A DNA stretch of 64,000 nt from Chloroflexota bacterium (GCA_020845495.1 JADLFM010000137.1:124001-188000), one strand, 5' to 3'. Positions 9,501 through 17,965 are shown, counted from the stretch's first letter. A program made the numbers and translations. Notes: generated by a model not told the origin, from the sequence alone.

Positions 9501-11603
9501 GACGCCAAGAATGGCATCGACGTCGAGCGTGGGGCAGCGGACCGATCCCAGGCGCGCGCCCAACCGACCGCGCGTCACCAGCGCCGTCAGCGCGGCGTCT
9601 TCGGCCATGAGCGCGAGGCGAGCTTTGGGGTAGGCTGGATCGAGCGGCACGTATGCTCCGCCCGCCATCAGCACACCGAGCAGCGCCACGACTAGATCCG
9701 GCGACCGCTCGATGCACACGCCCACGCGATCTTCAGGCCGCACCCCGAGTGCCCGCAGCCGTCTTGCCACGCGATTCGCCCGCTCGACCAGCGCGCGGTA
9801 GGTGACCTGCGAGTCATCGTAGATCAGTGCCGTGCGATCCGGCGCCCGTTCGGCCTGCTCTTGAACGAGTTGGTGAATCGTCGCGTCACTCCGGTACGGC
9901 CGCTCCGTCGCGTTCACTTCGGCCAGTAGCGCAGCGTCGACGTCATCAAGGAGCGAGATCGAGCCGAGCGGCCGTCCCAGATCGAGGAGCGCTGCACGGG
10001 CGAAGGCAACGAAGCGCCGGCTCAGGCGCTTCACGGCGTCTCGATCGAACCCGGCAGAGTCGAACGACCACACCAGCCGGCCATCATCCGAAGCCGCGAA
10101 CGCAAGGCCACAGCCCGTCGGCAGTGGACTCGGCTCGGCAGACGAGGCAAGCACTTCCAGCGCCACCCCGAGTCGGTTCGTCTCCGGCCTCATAGCGCGC
10201 AGGTGCTGGTCGCGGCCGATCAGGTCGAGTGGATAGGTGAAGCGCCGCTCGACCTCGCGAAAATCGACCAGCACGCGCCTGAGCGCCTCTCCGGCCGGAT
10301 CGTACGGTCGCGCCTCGACCACCAACGGCGGAGCCGCCTCGAACGCGCCCGACCACCCGCCGACGTCACGCTGGCGTCTTGCGTCGAGCCAGGGGAGAGC
10401 AACCCGCTCGGCCCCGCTGAGCCGCGCCACGTACAGCCCAAACGCCGCGAGCAGCACGCGCCCCGGCCTCTCGCCGCCGACCAGGTGCACCGTTCGCGAC
10501 ATCAGGTCGCTTGGAGCGATCTCGGTGAGGGTTTCGCTGCCTCGGTGTGCACCACTCATGTCGCTCAGGTCCGCTGCTACGGGCGATGCCGCCCAGCTCT
10601 CAGATGTCACCCGGGGGCGACTGAGGCGCTTCCGCCAGAACGCTTCGTGCGGCGCACAACGGGCGTTCAGCACCGTCAGCGTCACCGCCTCAGCGTCGGT
10701 CAGGACCGGCAGACGCGCTCCCGCGACGACGCCGTACCGTGCAAGGCCGGACGGCGTCAGCGGCGCGCCGGCGAGCGTCGTACAGTGGTTCACCAGCAGG
10801 TCAGCCGTGGCCGTCGAAACGCGGATGCCGCCATCCTCGACGGCCACGACCGTGCCGGGCGGTCTGCCGGACCGCTCGTCGGCGACGTGGGCCGCACGCA
10901 CGGCGAGTACCCCGCGCTTGGTCAAGAGCTTTGGCAAGCCGAGCGGGCTCCAGTACGGTCCGCTATCCAGCGCAGCGACGAGTGCCGCGAGCGCCTGGGC
11001 CGGACGATCCCAGCGCAGGAACGCGGCGGCAGCCGGCCGGCGGTCACGCTCGAAGGAGGTGCGCCGCGACAGATCTTGCTCGCGTGGGCGGAGCGTTCCT
11101 CGCCCCAGGTCTTCGAGGAGCGTCCGAAACGTCGCGATGCCGGCTTCATAGCAGCGAGCGTTGAGCGTCAGCGCCGTGTCGCCCGGCTCGATTGGGAAAC
11201 GTGCGTGCGCCAGGATCGGCCCGGCATCGACCTGTTCGGTCAGTTGATGCCAACTGACTCCGTGCTCGGCTTCGCCGTTCAGGAGCGCCCAGGCCGGCGC
11301 GTTCAGGCCGGCGTAGACGGGCAGTGGACCGTCGTGGAAATTGACGGCCAGGCTGCGGACCCGACGAAGCACGGATGCGGGGATGATCCTGGTACTGGCG
11401 ACGCTGAACAGGTAGTCGAGAACGATGCTGTCGAGCGCAGACAGGTCATCGGCGCAGGCGATGCTGCGCTCCTCCGCCCAGGCTCGGACGCGATGGTCGG
11501 ACGTGATGATGAGGGAGACCTGACGACCAGCGTCGAGGTAGATCTCAGCGCACCGCGCGAGCAGACTTCCATCCCCGACAAACGCCGCCGACATGTTCAG
11601 CAC
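6516..11603 (-). CDS. NRPS: formyltransferase - degenerate C - A interrupted by luciferase-like monooxygenase - PCP
   Basis: 1,695 residues. Residues 1-300 resemble methionyl-tRNA formyltransferase, with the catalytic set N88, H90 (NFHDGPLP) and D126 (VDAGP). Residues about 320-560 look like the C-terminal half of a condensation domain; no HHxxxDG is visible. Adenylation runs 585-830 (YTSGSTGRPKG at 767-777) and resumes at 1250-1530 (NVYGPTET 1327-1334, YRTGD 1414-1418, NGKLDR 1521-1526). Between A4 and A5 sits a flavin-dependent luciferase-like monooxygenase of the MupA/Atu3671 type, about 850-1240. The carrier serine is S1623 (LGGHSLL). Aligning the pocket to GrsA by eye gives D-I-L-C-L-G-V-V-W, nearest to glycine codes I remember. 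The start is GTG at 11601-11603; ATG at 11592-11594 (residue 4) is equally plausible, and neither has a strong Shine-Dalgarno. Likely an initiation module feeding the PKS. Confidence 0.93.
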   Translation of the reverse strand: MLNMSAAFVGDGSLLARCAEIYLDAGRQVSLIITSDHRVRAWAEERSIACADDLSALDSIVLDYLFSVASTRIIPASVLRRVRSLAVNFHDGPLPVYAGLNAPAWALLNGEAEHGVSWHQLTEQVDAGPILAHARFPIEPGDTALTLNARCYEAGIATFRTLLEDLGRGTLRPREQDLSRRTSFERDRRPAAAAFLRWDRPAQALAALVAALDSGPYWSPLGLPKLLTKRGVLAVRAAHVADERSGRPPGTVVAVEDGGIRVSTATADLLVNHCTTLAGAPLTPSGLARYGVVAGARLPVLTDAEAVTLTVLNARCAPHEAFWRKRLSRPRVTSESWAASPVAADLSDMSGAHRGSETLTEIAPSDLMSRTVHLVGGERPGRVLLAAFGLYVARLSGAERVALPWLDARRQRDVGGWSGAFEAAPPLVVEARPYDPAGEALRRVLVDFREVERRFTYPLDLIGRDQHLRAMRPETNRLGVALEVLASSAEPSPLPTGCGLAFAASDDGRLVWSFDSAGFDRDAVKRLSRRFVAFARAALLDLGRPLGSISLLDDVDAALLAEVNATERPYRSDATIHQLVQEQAERAPDRTALIYDDSQVTYRALVERANRVARRLRALGVRPEDRVGVCIERSPDLVVALLGVLMAGGAYVPLDPAYPKARLALMAEDAALTALVTRGRLGARLGSVRCPTLDVDAILGVDADLDDGLAADGIRGQDRVAVADFDAAPSAAVSGDGGNTGPVVEPAGPDDLAYVIYTSGSTGRPKGVMVTHRNVLNFFAGMDERIPHDSPGVWLAVTGPSFDISVLELFWTLARGFTVVLHVGPEYAIGRSAGVLSSAHRQMDFSLFYFASGGGTMPATTAPTPDRYRLLLEGARFADAHGFRAIWTPERHFHAFGGPFPNPVVTSAALATITRRVELRAGSLVLPLHDPVRVAEDWALVDNLSGGRVGIGFAAGWQPHDFVLAPDRFAERKALMLRGIEMVRRLWRGDAVTLLGPDGESVDVRTFPRPLQSELPLWLTAASNPETFRLAGEIGAGVLTHLLGQGLAELREKVRVYRAAWQGAGHGPGQGSVALMVHTFVGDDEQSVRETVRRPMLEYLRSAMDLVRDASWTFPTFGALPSTSGHAAQVDDTGEGGTSRYNVDGHDRGCHTQEAYGQGMHTAGRQPFADGDLSPDDVDALLAHGFERYFTTSGLFGTPERCAEIVDEIAGCDVDEIACLVDFGVETETALYHLKHLSRVVEDRRSASAVPAHEHLLSDDRSIAGLIHRHGVTHIQCTPSLARMLLLDEVSRSALAEVQVMLVGGEALSSALADELATLVNGTILNVYGPTETTVWSTCHIVRQGEASVPIGRPIANTRVYVVDERLETVPPGVAGELLIGGAGVARGYLGHPDLTAERFLPDRFVNRPGARLYRTGDRVRLRADGDLEFQGRLDDQVKIRGHRIEPAEVERTILTHPNVLDAAVVAVEGVGGAILVAHVVPRPGTAFAAAAIQAWARERLPEPMVPNRVSFRASLPRTPNGKLDRRALASVCLEESEHGTEPVKGNDVELVGPAAQVAWVEHEGRATPGSGRWVSSKQGAHASADVMQISGVEKVVAEIWCAALGVARVDLNASFFDLGGHSLLMAHVLVQLRARLGQTLALTDLFRFPTVRSLARYLSVGSDDRTPLHEDVARPSARQELLARRRQRHTPTAG

Positions 11604-11832
11604 CCGGCCTGGATAGTACTCGAGTCGTGGTGAGGTGCACTGTCCGGCCGGCCCACCTTCGCTGCCACTCGTCCCCGACTACCGTCCTCGCCCGTATGTT
11701 GCATTTGCACTACTCCGCGACCCGTCCACCTGCATCGCCGCCAGTCGACGGATCGCCCAGGCATGTGTGAGGCGCCGGCAGAGTCCGACGCCTCACTCGA
11801 CCTGTGACAACGCGGTCTTTGGCCAATCAGTG

Positions 11833-11857
11833 CTGCCCGTCGGGGCACATCGGGCAG
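11833..11857 (-). terminator. Hairpin between ABC lipoprotein gene and NRPS
   Basis: Perfect 7-bp arms (ctgcccg / cgggcag) around an 11-nt loop, about 20 bases after the lipoprotein stop. There is no T-run on the transcribed side, so this is only terminator-like. The rest of 11604-11878 holds no gene I can support and presumably carries the NRPS promoter. Confidence 0.3.
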
Positions 11858-11878
11858 GCACTATCACAGAGGGCCGGC

Positions 11879-13138
11879 TTACCGTTTGGCCGGCGCGATC
11901 TCGTTGTAGGTCTGGCGGACGTCCTTCATGACGTCGGGTGGGAAGGTCACTCCCTGGTCGGACGCCGTCTTGGTGTTGATGGCCAGGAAGCCAAGCGACG
12001 CCTTCTCGACCGGAATCTCGCTCGGCTTCTTGCCGGCCAGAATCATCGCTATCATCTGTCCGCTCTCGTAGCCGACCTGCTCGTAGTCGACCCCGAGCGC
12101 GGCGGCCGCCCCTCGTCGGGCCGAATCCGGGTCGTTGGCGATGACCGGCTTGCGGTTGTCGTTCGCCACCTTGACGACCGCCTCGAAGGCTGACACGACC
12201 GTGCTATCGGTCGAGATGAAGTACAGGTCGATTCCCTTGGTGAGGAGCGCCTGGGCGGCCTGGAGCACCTCATCCGACTTCGAGACCGTCTGCTCGATCA
12301 GTTCGACGCCCAGCTTTGGCGCGGACTCGCGGGCCAGAGTCGTGGCAGCCAGCGAGTTTGCCTCGGTCGGATTCCAGATGATCCCAAACTTCTTGGCACC
12401 GGGCGCCAGTTTGAGCGCGAGCTTCATCGCGTCGTCGACCGGTGGCAGCGCCTGAACCCCCGTCACATGAGCTGGCTTGTCGGTGCGCGACTTGATAACG
12501 TCCTTCGCGGCCGAGTACGGATCAGCAATCGAGCTAAAGACGAGCAGCGGCTTCCCATCGGTCTTGCTGACGTTCAACATCGCCTGCATCGGCGGCGTCG
12601 CGATGGCGAGCACGATGTCCGGATTGGCGTCTTTGAAGCGCTGTGCGATGCTGTTGACCGTTCCGACGTCGCCCTGACCGTTCTGGAAGTCGACCTTCAG
12701 GTTCGTCCCGTCCTTGTAGCCGTTGTCTTCGAGCGCCTTGAGCGCACCGACGCGGGTATTGTCGAGGGCCGGGTGCGACACGAACTGCGTGATTCCAAGG
12801 GTGAAGGTCTTGCCAGCCGGCGCCTGAGCGATGACCGAGCCGCGCGGCGGCGGCCACGCGCCCGACGCCGATGCGGCCGGACTGGCTGCCGGCGACGCGG
12901 CCGGCGACGCGGCCGGCTTGGCGACCAGGCCCGCTGCTGGCGATGCAACTGGCTTGGCGGCCGGACTGGCCGCTGACGACGCGGACGTTGCCGGGCTGGC
13001 GGCAGGCTTCGCCGCTTCGGCCGGCTTCGATTCGGCCTTGGGCGCCGGGGTGGGCGCAGCGGGTGCGGACGGGGTGCAGGCCGCCAGCAGCAGGCTGGAC
13101 CAGGCGACGAGCACGGTGCGACGCGAGAGTCGGGCCAT
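11879..13138 (-). CDS. ABC transporter substrate-binding lipoprotein (ABC_sub_bind / TrpX-like family)
   Basis: 419 residues. The N-terminus has basic residues, a hydrophobic stretch and lipobox LLAAC with C21, so the protein should be lipid-anchored outside the membrane. A long Ala/Pro/Lys/Ser linker follows to about residue 100. The binding fold then shows FTLGITQFVSHPALD, IAQRFKDANPDIVLAIATP and GVDYEQVGYESG, typical of the PF04392 family that includes streptococcal TrpX. A longer frame opens at 13240, but AGGAGG sits 6 bases before ATG 13136-13138 and the signal peptide begins there, which fixes the start. It forms an importer with the ATPase and permease just upstream. The ligand is not known; aromatic amino acids are one known substrate class of the family. 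Confidence 0.92.
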   Translation of the reverse strand: MARLSRRTVLVAWSSLLLAACTPSAPAAPTPAPKAESKPAEAAKPAASPATSASSAASPAAKPVASPAAGLVAKPAASPAASPAASPAASASGAWPPPRGSVIAQAPAGKTFTLGITQFVSHPALDNTRVGALKALEDNGYKDGTNLKVDFQNGQGDVGTVNSIAQRFKDANPDIVLAIATPPMQAMLNVSKTDGKPLLVFSSIADPYSAAKDVIKSRTDKPAHVTGVQALPPVDDAMKLALKLAPGAKKFGIIWNPTEANSLAATTLARESAPKLGVELIEQTVSKSDEVLQAAQALLTKGIDLYFISTDSTVVSAFEAVVKVANDNRKPVIANDPDSARRGAAAALGVDYEQVGYESGQMIAMILAGKKPSEIPVEKASLGFLAINTKTASDQGVTFPPDVMKDVRQTYNEIAPAKR

Positions 13139-13144
13139 CACGAT

Positions 13145-13150
13145 CCTCCT
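13145..13150 (-). promoter_or_regulatory. Shine-Dalgarno fixing the lipoprotein start
   Basis: AGGAGG on the minus strand, 6 bases before ATG 13136-13138. It decides against the start 102 bases upstream. Confidence 0.8.
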
Positions 13151-13241
13151 GAGGAACACGGGTTTGGAATGAGGCTTCTGGCCGTCGCCACTATCTGCCA
13201 GTCGTGCGAGACTGGACGGAGCAACTGGCGCGGCCGACACA

Positions 13242-14039
13242 TCAGCGAGTGAGCAGCAACTCGTCGTCGACGAGGGCCTGCTGGCGAGCGTCGTAGAAGC
13301 GGCGAACGAGATCGTCGACGGTCATACCGTCGCGCTCCTGGCAGCCGACGTCGAGCGCGATCTCGCCACGGTGCAGCATGATGGTGCGCGTCCCGAAGCG
13401 AAGCGCCTGCTGCATGTTGTGGGTGACCATCAACGTGGTCAGCCCCTGCTCGGCCACGAGCCGCGCCGTCAACTGCTCGATGTCGGCCGCGGCGGCCGGG
13501 TCGAGTGCGGCGGTATGCTCGTCGAGGAGCAGCACACGCGGCCGGGCCAGCGTCGCCATCAACAGGGTGAGCGCCTGACGCTGTCCGCCTGACAGCAGCC
13601 CGACGGGCGCCTTCAGTCGCGCCTCGAGGCCGAGGCCAAGCGACGCCAGATAGTCCCCAAAGTCGCGGCGCTCCTTCGGCCCGACCGCCTGGCGCAGCCC
13701 GCGCGACCGGCCTCGGCGCAACGCGAGCGCCAGGTTCTCCTCGACGGACATCGTGGCGGCCGTGCCGTCGAGCGGGTTCTGGAAGACCCGTCCGACCAGG
13801 CTCGCGCGGCGATGCTCCGGCCAGCCGGTCACGTCACGGTCGGCAATGAGGACGCGCCCATGCAACGGCAGGAGCACGCCGGCAATCGTGTTCAGCAACG
13901 TGCTCTTGCCGGCCCCATTCGAGCCGACCACGGTGACGAACTCGCCATCGGCCAGATCGAGCACGGTGCCCCGGAGCGCCCGAACCTCGTTGACGGTGCC
14001 AGGATGGAACGTCACGCTGACTCGATCGAGGCGAATCAC
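13242..14039 (-). CDS. ABC transporter ATP-binding protein
   Basis: 265 residues. Walker A is GSNGAGKST, the signature is LSGGQRQ, Walker B with the catalytic Glu is VLLLDEHTAALD, and the H-loop lies in VTHNMQQAL. Length and motif spacing fit an importer ATPase of the TrpY type. Its start overlaps the permease stop by 4 bases (ATGA), so the two are translationally coupled, and the lipoprotein gene follows after 103 bases. It should sit on the inner face of the membrane and power the permease. Confidence 0.95.
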   Translation of the reverse strand: MIRLDRVSVTFHPGTVNEVRALRGTVLDLADGEFVTVVGSNGAGKSTLLNTIAGVLLPLHGRVLIADRDVTGWPEHRRASLVGRVFQNPLDGTAATMSVEENLALALRRGRSRGLRQAVGPKERRDFGDYLASLGLGLEARLKAPVGLLSGGQRQALTLLMATLARPRVLLLDEHTAALDPAAAADIEQLTARLVAEQGLTTLMVTHNMQQALRFGTRTIMLHRGEIALDVGCQERDGMTVDDLVRRFYDARQQALVDDELLLTR

Positions 14040-14932
14040 GGCCGGGCTACTCCTAGTCGCAGCCCGCGTGGTGCAACGAGCGTGCGTACCTGGGGCACCG
14101 CGAGGGCGGCGATCACGATCAGCGAGGTGACCAGCCGCATATCGGTTGGGCCAAGGCCGACCGAGAGTGCGCCGGCGATGACGCCCCGGTACACGACCGA
14201 GCCGGCCGCGACCCCAAGGACCGCCCAGAGGACGCTTCGGGGCCGCACCAGTGTCTCGCCGATGATGACGGCGGCCAGCCCAGCCACGATCATCCCGAGC
14301 CCCATCCCCACGTCCGCGAAGCCCTGGAACTGCGCGACGAGCCCGCCCGAGAAGGCGACCAGCGCATTGGCGATGGCCAGCCCGATCAGGCGCATCCGGT
14401 CGGCATGAATGCCCTGCGCTCGGACCATCCGCTCGTTGTCGCCGGTTGCACGCAGCGCGAGCCCAAGGTCGGTGTGGAGCAGCCAGGTCAGCAGCAGCAC
14501 CAGTAGCAGGGTGATAGCACCGAAGACGGCGACCGCCCGCAGATTAGCATCGGCGATCAGGGGTCGGAAGGGCGTCAGGATCGTGTCGACGGTCAGCAGC
14601 GGAATGTTCGCCTTGTCCTCCATCACGCGGAGATTGACCGTCCAGAGCGCAATCGAGACCAGGATGCCGGCGAGCAGGCCGTTGATCTTGAGATGGCTGT
14701 TGAGGATCGCGGTGAAGGCGCCGGCGAGTGCGCCGGCCAGGGCCGCGACGACGAGCGACAGCCAGGGATCCCAGCCTTTGATGAGTAGGATGGCCGATAC
14801 GGACGCGCCGAGCGGGAAGCTGCCGTCGATGGTCAGATCCGGGAAGGCAAGCACCCGGAAGGTGACGAACACGCCGATGGCCGATGCTGCGAACGCCAGC
14901 CCCAGCGCGAGTGCCCCGATCCAGAGGTTCAT
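14036..14932 (-). CDS. ABC transporter permease (branched-chain amino-acid type, BPD_transp_2)
   Basis: 298 residues, almost wholly hydrophobic, with about eight or nine predicted membrane segments. FRVLAFPDLTIDGSFPLGA near the N-terminus and LALRATGDNERMVRAQGI in the long cytoplasmic loop are typical of this permease family, where that loop contacts the ATPase. It is the first gene of the permease-ATPase-lipoprotein operon. The leader runs from the candidate promoter near 15102-15130 to the ATG, about 160 bases. It is divergent from the LAL regulator gene, which may control it. Confidence 0.94.
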   Translation of the reverse strand: MNLWIGALALGLAFAASAIGVFVTFRVLAFPDLTIDGSFPLGASVSAILLIKGWDPWLSLVVAALAGALAGAFTAILNSHLKINGLLAGILVSIALWTVNLRVMEDKANIPLLTVDTILTPFRPLIADANLRAVAVFGAITLLLVLLLTWLLHTDLGLALRATGDNERMVRAQGIHADRMRLIGLAIANALVAFSGGLVAQFQGFADVGMGLGMIVAGLAAVIIGETLVRPRSVLWAVLGVAAGSVVYRGVIAGALSVGLGPTDMRLVTSLIVIAALAVPQVRTLVAPRGLRLGVARP

Positions 14933-15101
14933 CGCGTCCCCGACCGTCGTCGTCGACGTGCCCGGGTGACAGGCACGTGCTGGCAGTGCACGCGTTCAGG
15001 CAGGACGGACGACAGCATACGTTCTGGTGGCCTTTCCCGGCGTGGAAGCGGGTCACGATAGCATCATCGGTCGGCTGCCCCACGTGGAACAGCGCGACCG
15101 T

Positions 15102-15130
15102 ATGGTATGGCCAGCCTCATCTCACGTCAA
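15102..15130 (-). promoter_or_regulatory. Candidate sigma70-type promoter of the ABC operon
   Basis: On the minus strand TTGACG (15125-15130) and TACCAT (15102-15107) are separated by 17 bases. The -35 differs from consensus at one position and the -10 at two. It lies in the divergent intergenic region and points at the permease gene. Confidence 0.45.
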
Positions 15131-15146
15131 GAGTGAGCAGTGTCCG

Positions 15147-15162
15147 TCACCAATTTTGGTGA
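15147..15162. promoter_or_regulatory. 16-bp palindromic operator-like site
   Basis: TCACCAATTTTGGTGA has perfect 7-base arms around TT. It is AT-richer than its surroundings and lies 16 bases upstream of the -35 box of the ABC promoter, between divergent ABC and regulator genes. A dimeric repressor or activator could bind here. Confidence 0.4.
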
Positions 15163-15306
15163 TTGACGGCGCGGCGATGGCGGGAGAGGATGGTCAGCGA
15201 GGCTGCTGACCCAGGGGGTCGGCAACGCGAATGTGGAGCGCGTGGCCTCGCTACCGCTCGTACCCGGCCAGTTGCGGCGGTACGTTCATGGGCGGGAGTA
15301 ACGACG

Positions 15307-17820
15307 GTGGATTGTCCTGCGCAGCGATTGGCGGGCGCCCCGCCACCATTGCCGCTCCAGTTGTCGAGCTTCGTCGGCCGCGAGCACGAGGTCGCCAGGC
15401 TCAGCGGTCTCCTGAGTGCCACCCGCCTTGTGACGCTCGTCGGAGGTGGCGGCGTGGGCAAAACCAGGCTCGCCCTTCATGTCGGGGGTGTGCTTGACTC
15501 GCAGTACCCAGACGGCGTCTGGCTCGTCGAACTGGCGTCAGTGCGTGACGCGGACGGTATCGGCGGGGCCATCGCCGAGGTCTTCGGCATACGAGGCGCA
15601 TCGGCGGACGATCCGTACGACCGGATCGCGGCCACGTTGCGTACCTGGAGCGCCCTGCTCGTTCTCGACAATTGCGAACACCTCATCGCTGGCGCAGCCG
15701 CATTCGCACAGCGCCTGCTGCGCTCTTGTCCGGGGCTGGTCATTCTGGCGACGAGCCGGGAGCCCCTGGGCGTCGCGGGCGAAGTGATCCGCCGCGTGCC
15801 ATCCTTGTCACTTCCTGCCGACGACATCCTGATCGAACGCAGAAGCGCTACCGACGTCGACACAGCCGGCCTGCTCGCCGAATACGGGGCGACCCGTCTC
15901 TTCGTCGAGCGAGCACTAGCAGTCAACGATGGCTTTAGCGTCACCGAGCAGAATGCGTCCTGGATCGTTCACATCTGCCGCCGCCTGGACGGCATCCCGC
16001 TCGCGATCGAGCTCGCGGCGGCGCGGTCGCGTGTGCTCACGCTCCAGCAAATCGCGGCTCGACTCGACGACCGGTTCCGGCTGCTGGCCGGTGGCAGCGC
16101 AACGACGGTGGCCCGTCACCGGACGCTGCAAGCAGCGCTCGATTGGAGCTACGGCCTTCTGAGCGGCCAGGAGCAAGCCGTCCTGCGTCGGATGTCGGTC
16201 TTTACCGGCGGCGGTACGCTCGAGGCGGCACAGGCTGTGTGTACGCCATCGTGCGGGGATGTGCTCGACGCCCTGACCGGCCTGGCGGACAAGTCGCTGC
16301 TCGTAGTGGATCTCGGCAGCCCGGAGGCGCGGTACCGACTGTTGGAGACGATCCGGATCTATGCGCTCGATCGCCTGGTCGAGCGTGGCGAGGCGCCCGC
16401 CACACGTCAGCGCCACGCGGCCTACTTGCTGGACTGGGCAGAGGGAGCTGAGCAGGAGCTTCGCGGCCCAGACCTCGCCGTCTGGCTGGAACGGCTCACG
16501 GCCGACCACGACAACATCCGGGCGGCTCTCGATTGGCTGTGGGACGACGTTGGAGACCGGAGCCTCGGACTTCGCCTGATGACGGCACTCGCCCTCTTCT
16601 GGCACATCCGGAGCCACAACGACGAGATCAGGCGTCTCGAAGGCATGGTGGACGCGACAGCCGGCGAAACAACCGATCGCCGGCTCGTGCACGCTCGCGC
16701 TCGGGCGTGCGGTCTGCTTGCCTGGACCACACGGGCATGGAACGAGCCATCGCGAACCCTCGCACTCAGCGAACAGGCGGTGTCTCTCTTTGGCGACCTG
16801 GGTGACCGTGCCGGGCTGGCGTGGTCGTCGATCGTGCGCGGCCTACCGCTGCGAGACCGGCGCGAGTATGTCCGCGCTCGGGCCACGGTCAGCGAGGGGC
16901 TGGCCCTCGCACGTGAGGCAGGCGATGAGCGAACGGTCGCGGCCGCGCACTACTTACTGGCCTCGCTCCGCTGGTACGAGCGCTTCGCCGACGGCGCTCC
17001 CGAGGACGGCGGCGTATCCGACGTCGACGATGCCGCTGAGGACTCGCAGCGCTCCCAGGCAGCCGCGCACGCGGCCAATGACCTGGAAGCGATCGAGCAC
17101 ATCGAAGAGAGTCTGACGATCCATCGGCGGCTCGGCGACGTATGGGGCGTCGGCCTGGCTCTGGCTGGGGGCGGCGGATTGGGTGGTTGGGCCTGGGCGA
17201 CGGGCGATCGTGCGCGTGCGACGGCCATCTACGCCGAAGCCTTGGAGTTGTTCCGCTCGATTGGGGACCTGCGCTCGATCGGGGTACTGTTCGAAATCTT
17301 CGCTCACCTGGCCCTGATAGAGGACGACGCAGCACGCGCCGCGCACCTGTTTGGCGCGGCCGACCGGCTCTTTGATTTCAGTCGCACGACCTCGGTGCCG
17401 GTACGCTGGCCGAGTCGTGCACACGATGCCGAGGCGATCCAGAACCGGCTCGGTAAAGATGCGTACGATGCCGCCTGGGCCGACGGACGAGCCATGTCCC
17501 TCGAGCAGGCCACCGCCTATGCACTGCACCATGCGGAGCCCGGCTCGTTCGGTCCGGCCCAGCCTGCCGATTCGGCACCGTCAGCGGCCAGCGAAGCCGC
17601 TAACGGGGCATTCGCCGCCTTGACCGCGCGCGAGCACGAGGTTGCCGCGCTGATCGGCCAGGGTGTCAGCAATCGCGAGATCGCCACAAGCCTGGTCATC
17701 AGCGAGCGTACTGTGCACGGCCACGTGGCAAGCATCTTCGCGAAGCTCGGCTTCAGGAGCCGTGCTCAGGTGGCAGTGTGGGCCGCTCATGAAGGGCTCG
17801 TGCCGCCTGCCGACCGCTGA
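15307..17820 (+). CDS. LAL-type transcriptional regulator: STAND ATPase + TPR + LuxR helix-turn-helix
   Basis: 837 residues from this start. SFVGRE opens the ATPase, with Walker A VGGGGVGKTR near 45-54, a Walker B-like ALLVLDNCEHL, and ATSREPLGV and GIPLAIELAAAR typical of NB-ARC/STAND regulators. The middle is helical TPR-like sequence. The last 65 residues are a GerE/LuxR DNA-binding domain (LTAREHEVAALI, NREIATSLVISERTV, HVASIFAKLG). Start: GTG 15307 has GGGAG 8 bases before it. ATG 15190 and TTG 15163 are possible but translate into sequence unlike the family and run up to the palindrome. Divergent from the ABC operon and near the NRPS-PKS genes, so it may sense a ligand and control either. 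There is an acidic insertion within the TPR part around 16990-17090. Confidence 0.92.
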   Translation: MDCPAQRLAGAPPPLPLQLSSFVGREHEVARLSGLLSATRLVTLVGGGGVGKTRLALHVGGVLDSQYPDGVWLVELASVRDADGIGGAIAEVFGIRGASADDPYDRIAATLRTWSALLVLDNCEHLIAGAAAFAQRLLRSCPGLVILATSREPLGVAGEVIRRVPSLSLPADDILIERRSATDVDTAGLLAEYGATRLFVERALAVNDGFSVTEQNASWIVHICRRLDGIPLAIELAAARSRVLTLQQIAARLDDRFRLLAGGSATTVARHRTLQAALDWSYGLLSGQEQAVLRRMSVFTGGGTLEAAQAVCTPSCGDVLDALTGLADKSLLVVDLGSPEARYRLLETIRIYALDRLVERGEAPATRQRHAAYLLDWAEGAEQELRGPDLAVWLERLTADHDNIRAALDWLWDDVGDRSLGLRLMTALALFWHIRSHNDEIRRLEGMVDATAGETTDRRLVHARARACGLLAWTTRAWNEPSRTLALSEQAVSLFGDLGDRAGLAWSSIVRGLPLRDRREYVRARATVSEGLALAREAGDERTVAAAHYLLASLRWYERFADGAPEDGGVSDVDDAAEDSQRSQAAAHAANDLEAIEHIEESLTIHRRLGDVWGVGLALAGGGGLGGWAWATGDRARATAIYAEALELFRSIGDLRSIGVLFEIFAHLALIEDDAARAAHLFGAADRLFDFSRTTSVPVRWPSRAHDAEAIQNRLGKDAYDAAWADGRAMSLEQATAYALHHAEPGSFGPAQPADSAPSAASEAANGAFAALTAREHEVAALIGQGVSNREIATSLVISERTVHGHVASIFAKLGFRSRAQVAVWAAHEGLVPPADR

Positions 17821-17938
17821 GGCGTCACGCACCGGGCGCGAGCCTGCCCGCGTCACCTGTCGTCGCCACCCGTAGTTCTGCCCTCCAGACGAGTCCCTCC
17901 GGCCGGGTCCAGGTAGGTATGCGGGCGCGCCATGCGCC

Positions 17939-17965
17939 TGTCGTTACTGAAGACACGTAGCGACA
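17939..17965. other. Inverted repeat downstream of the regulator gene
   Basis: Nine-base arms with one mismatch (TGTCGTTAC / GTAGCGACA) around 9 bases, about 120 bases after the regulator stop. It could be a terminator stem or a binding site for the next gene. The rest of 17821-18079 shows nothing I can name. Confidence 0.25.

Noticed and set aside
10203..11633. 476-codon plus-strand frame over the NRPS
   Set aside because: Antisense shadow of the formyltransferase/C region; Arg/Gln-rich, no ribosome site, while the minus frame has clear domains.
15163..15306. TTG start and N-terminal extension of the LAL regulator
   Set aside because: It abuts the palindrome and translates to Arg-rich sequence unlike the family; GTG 15307 has a well-spaced GGGAG.
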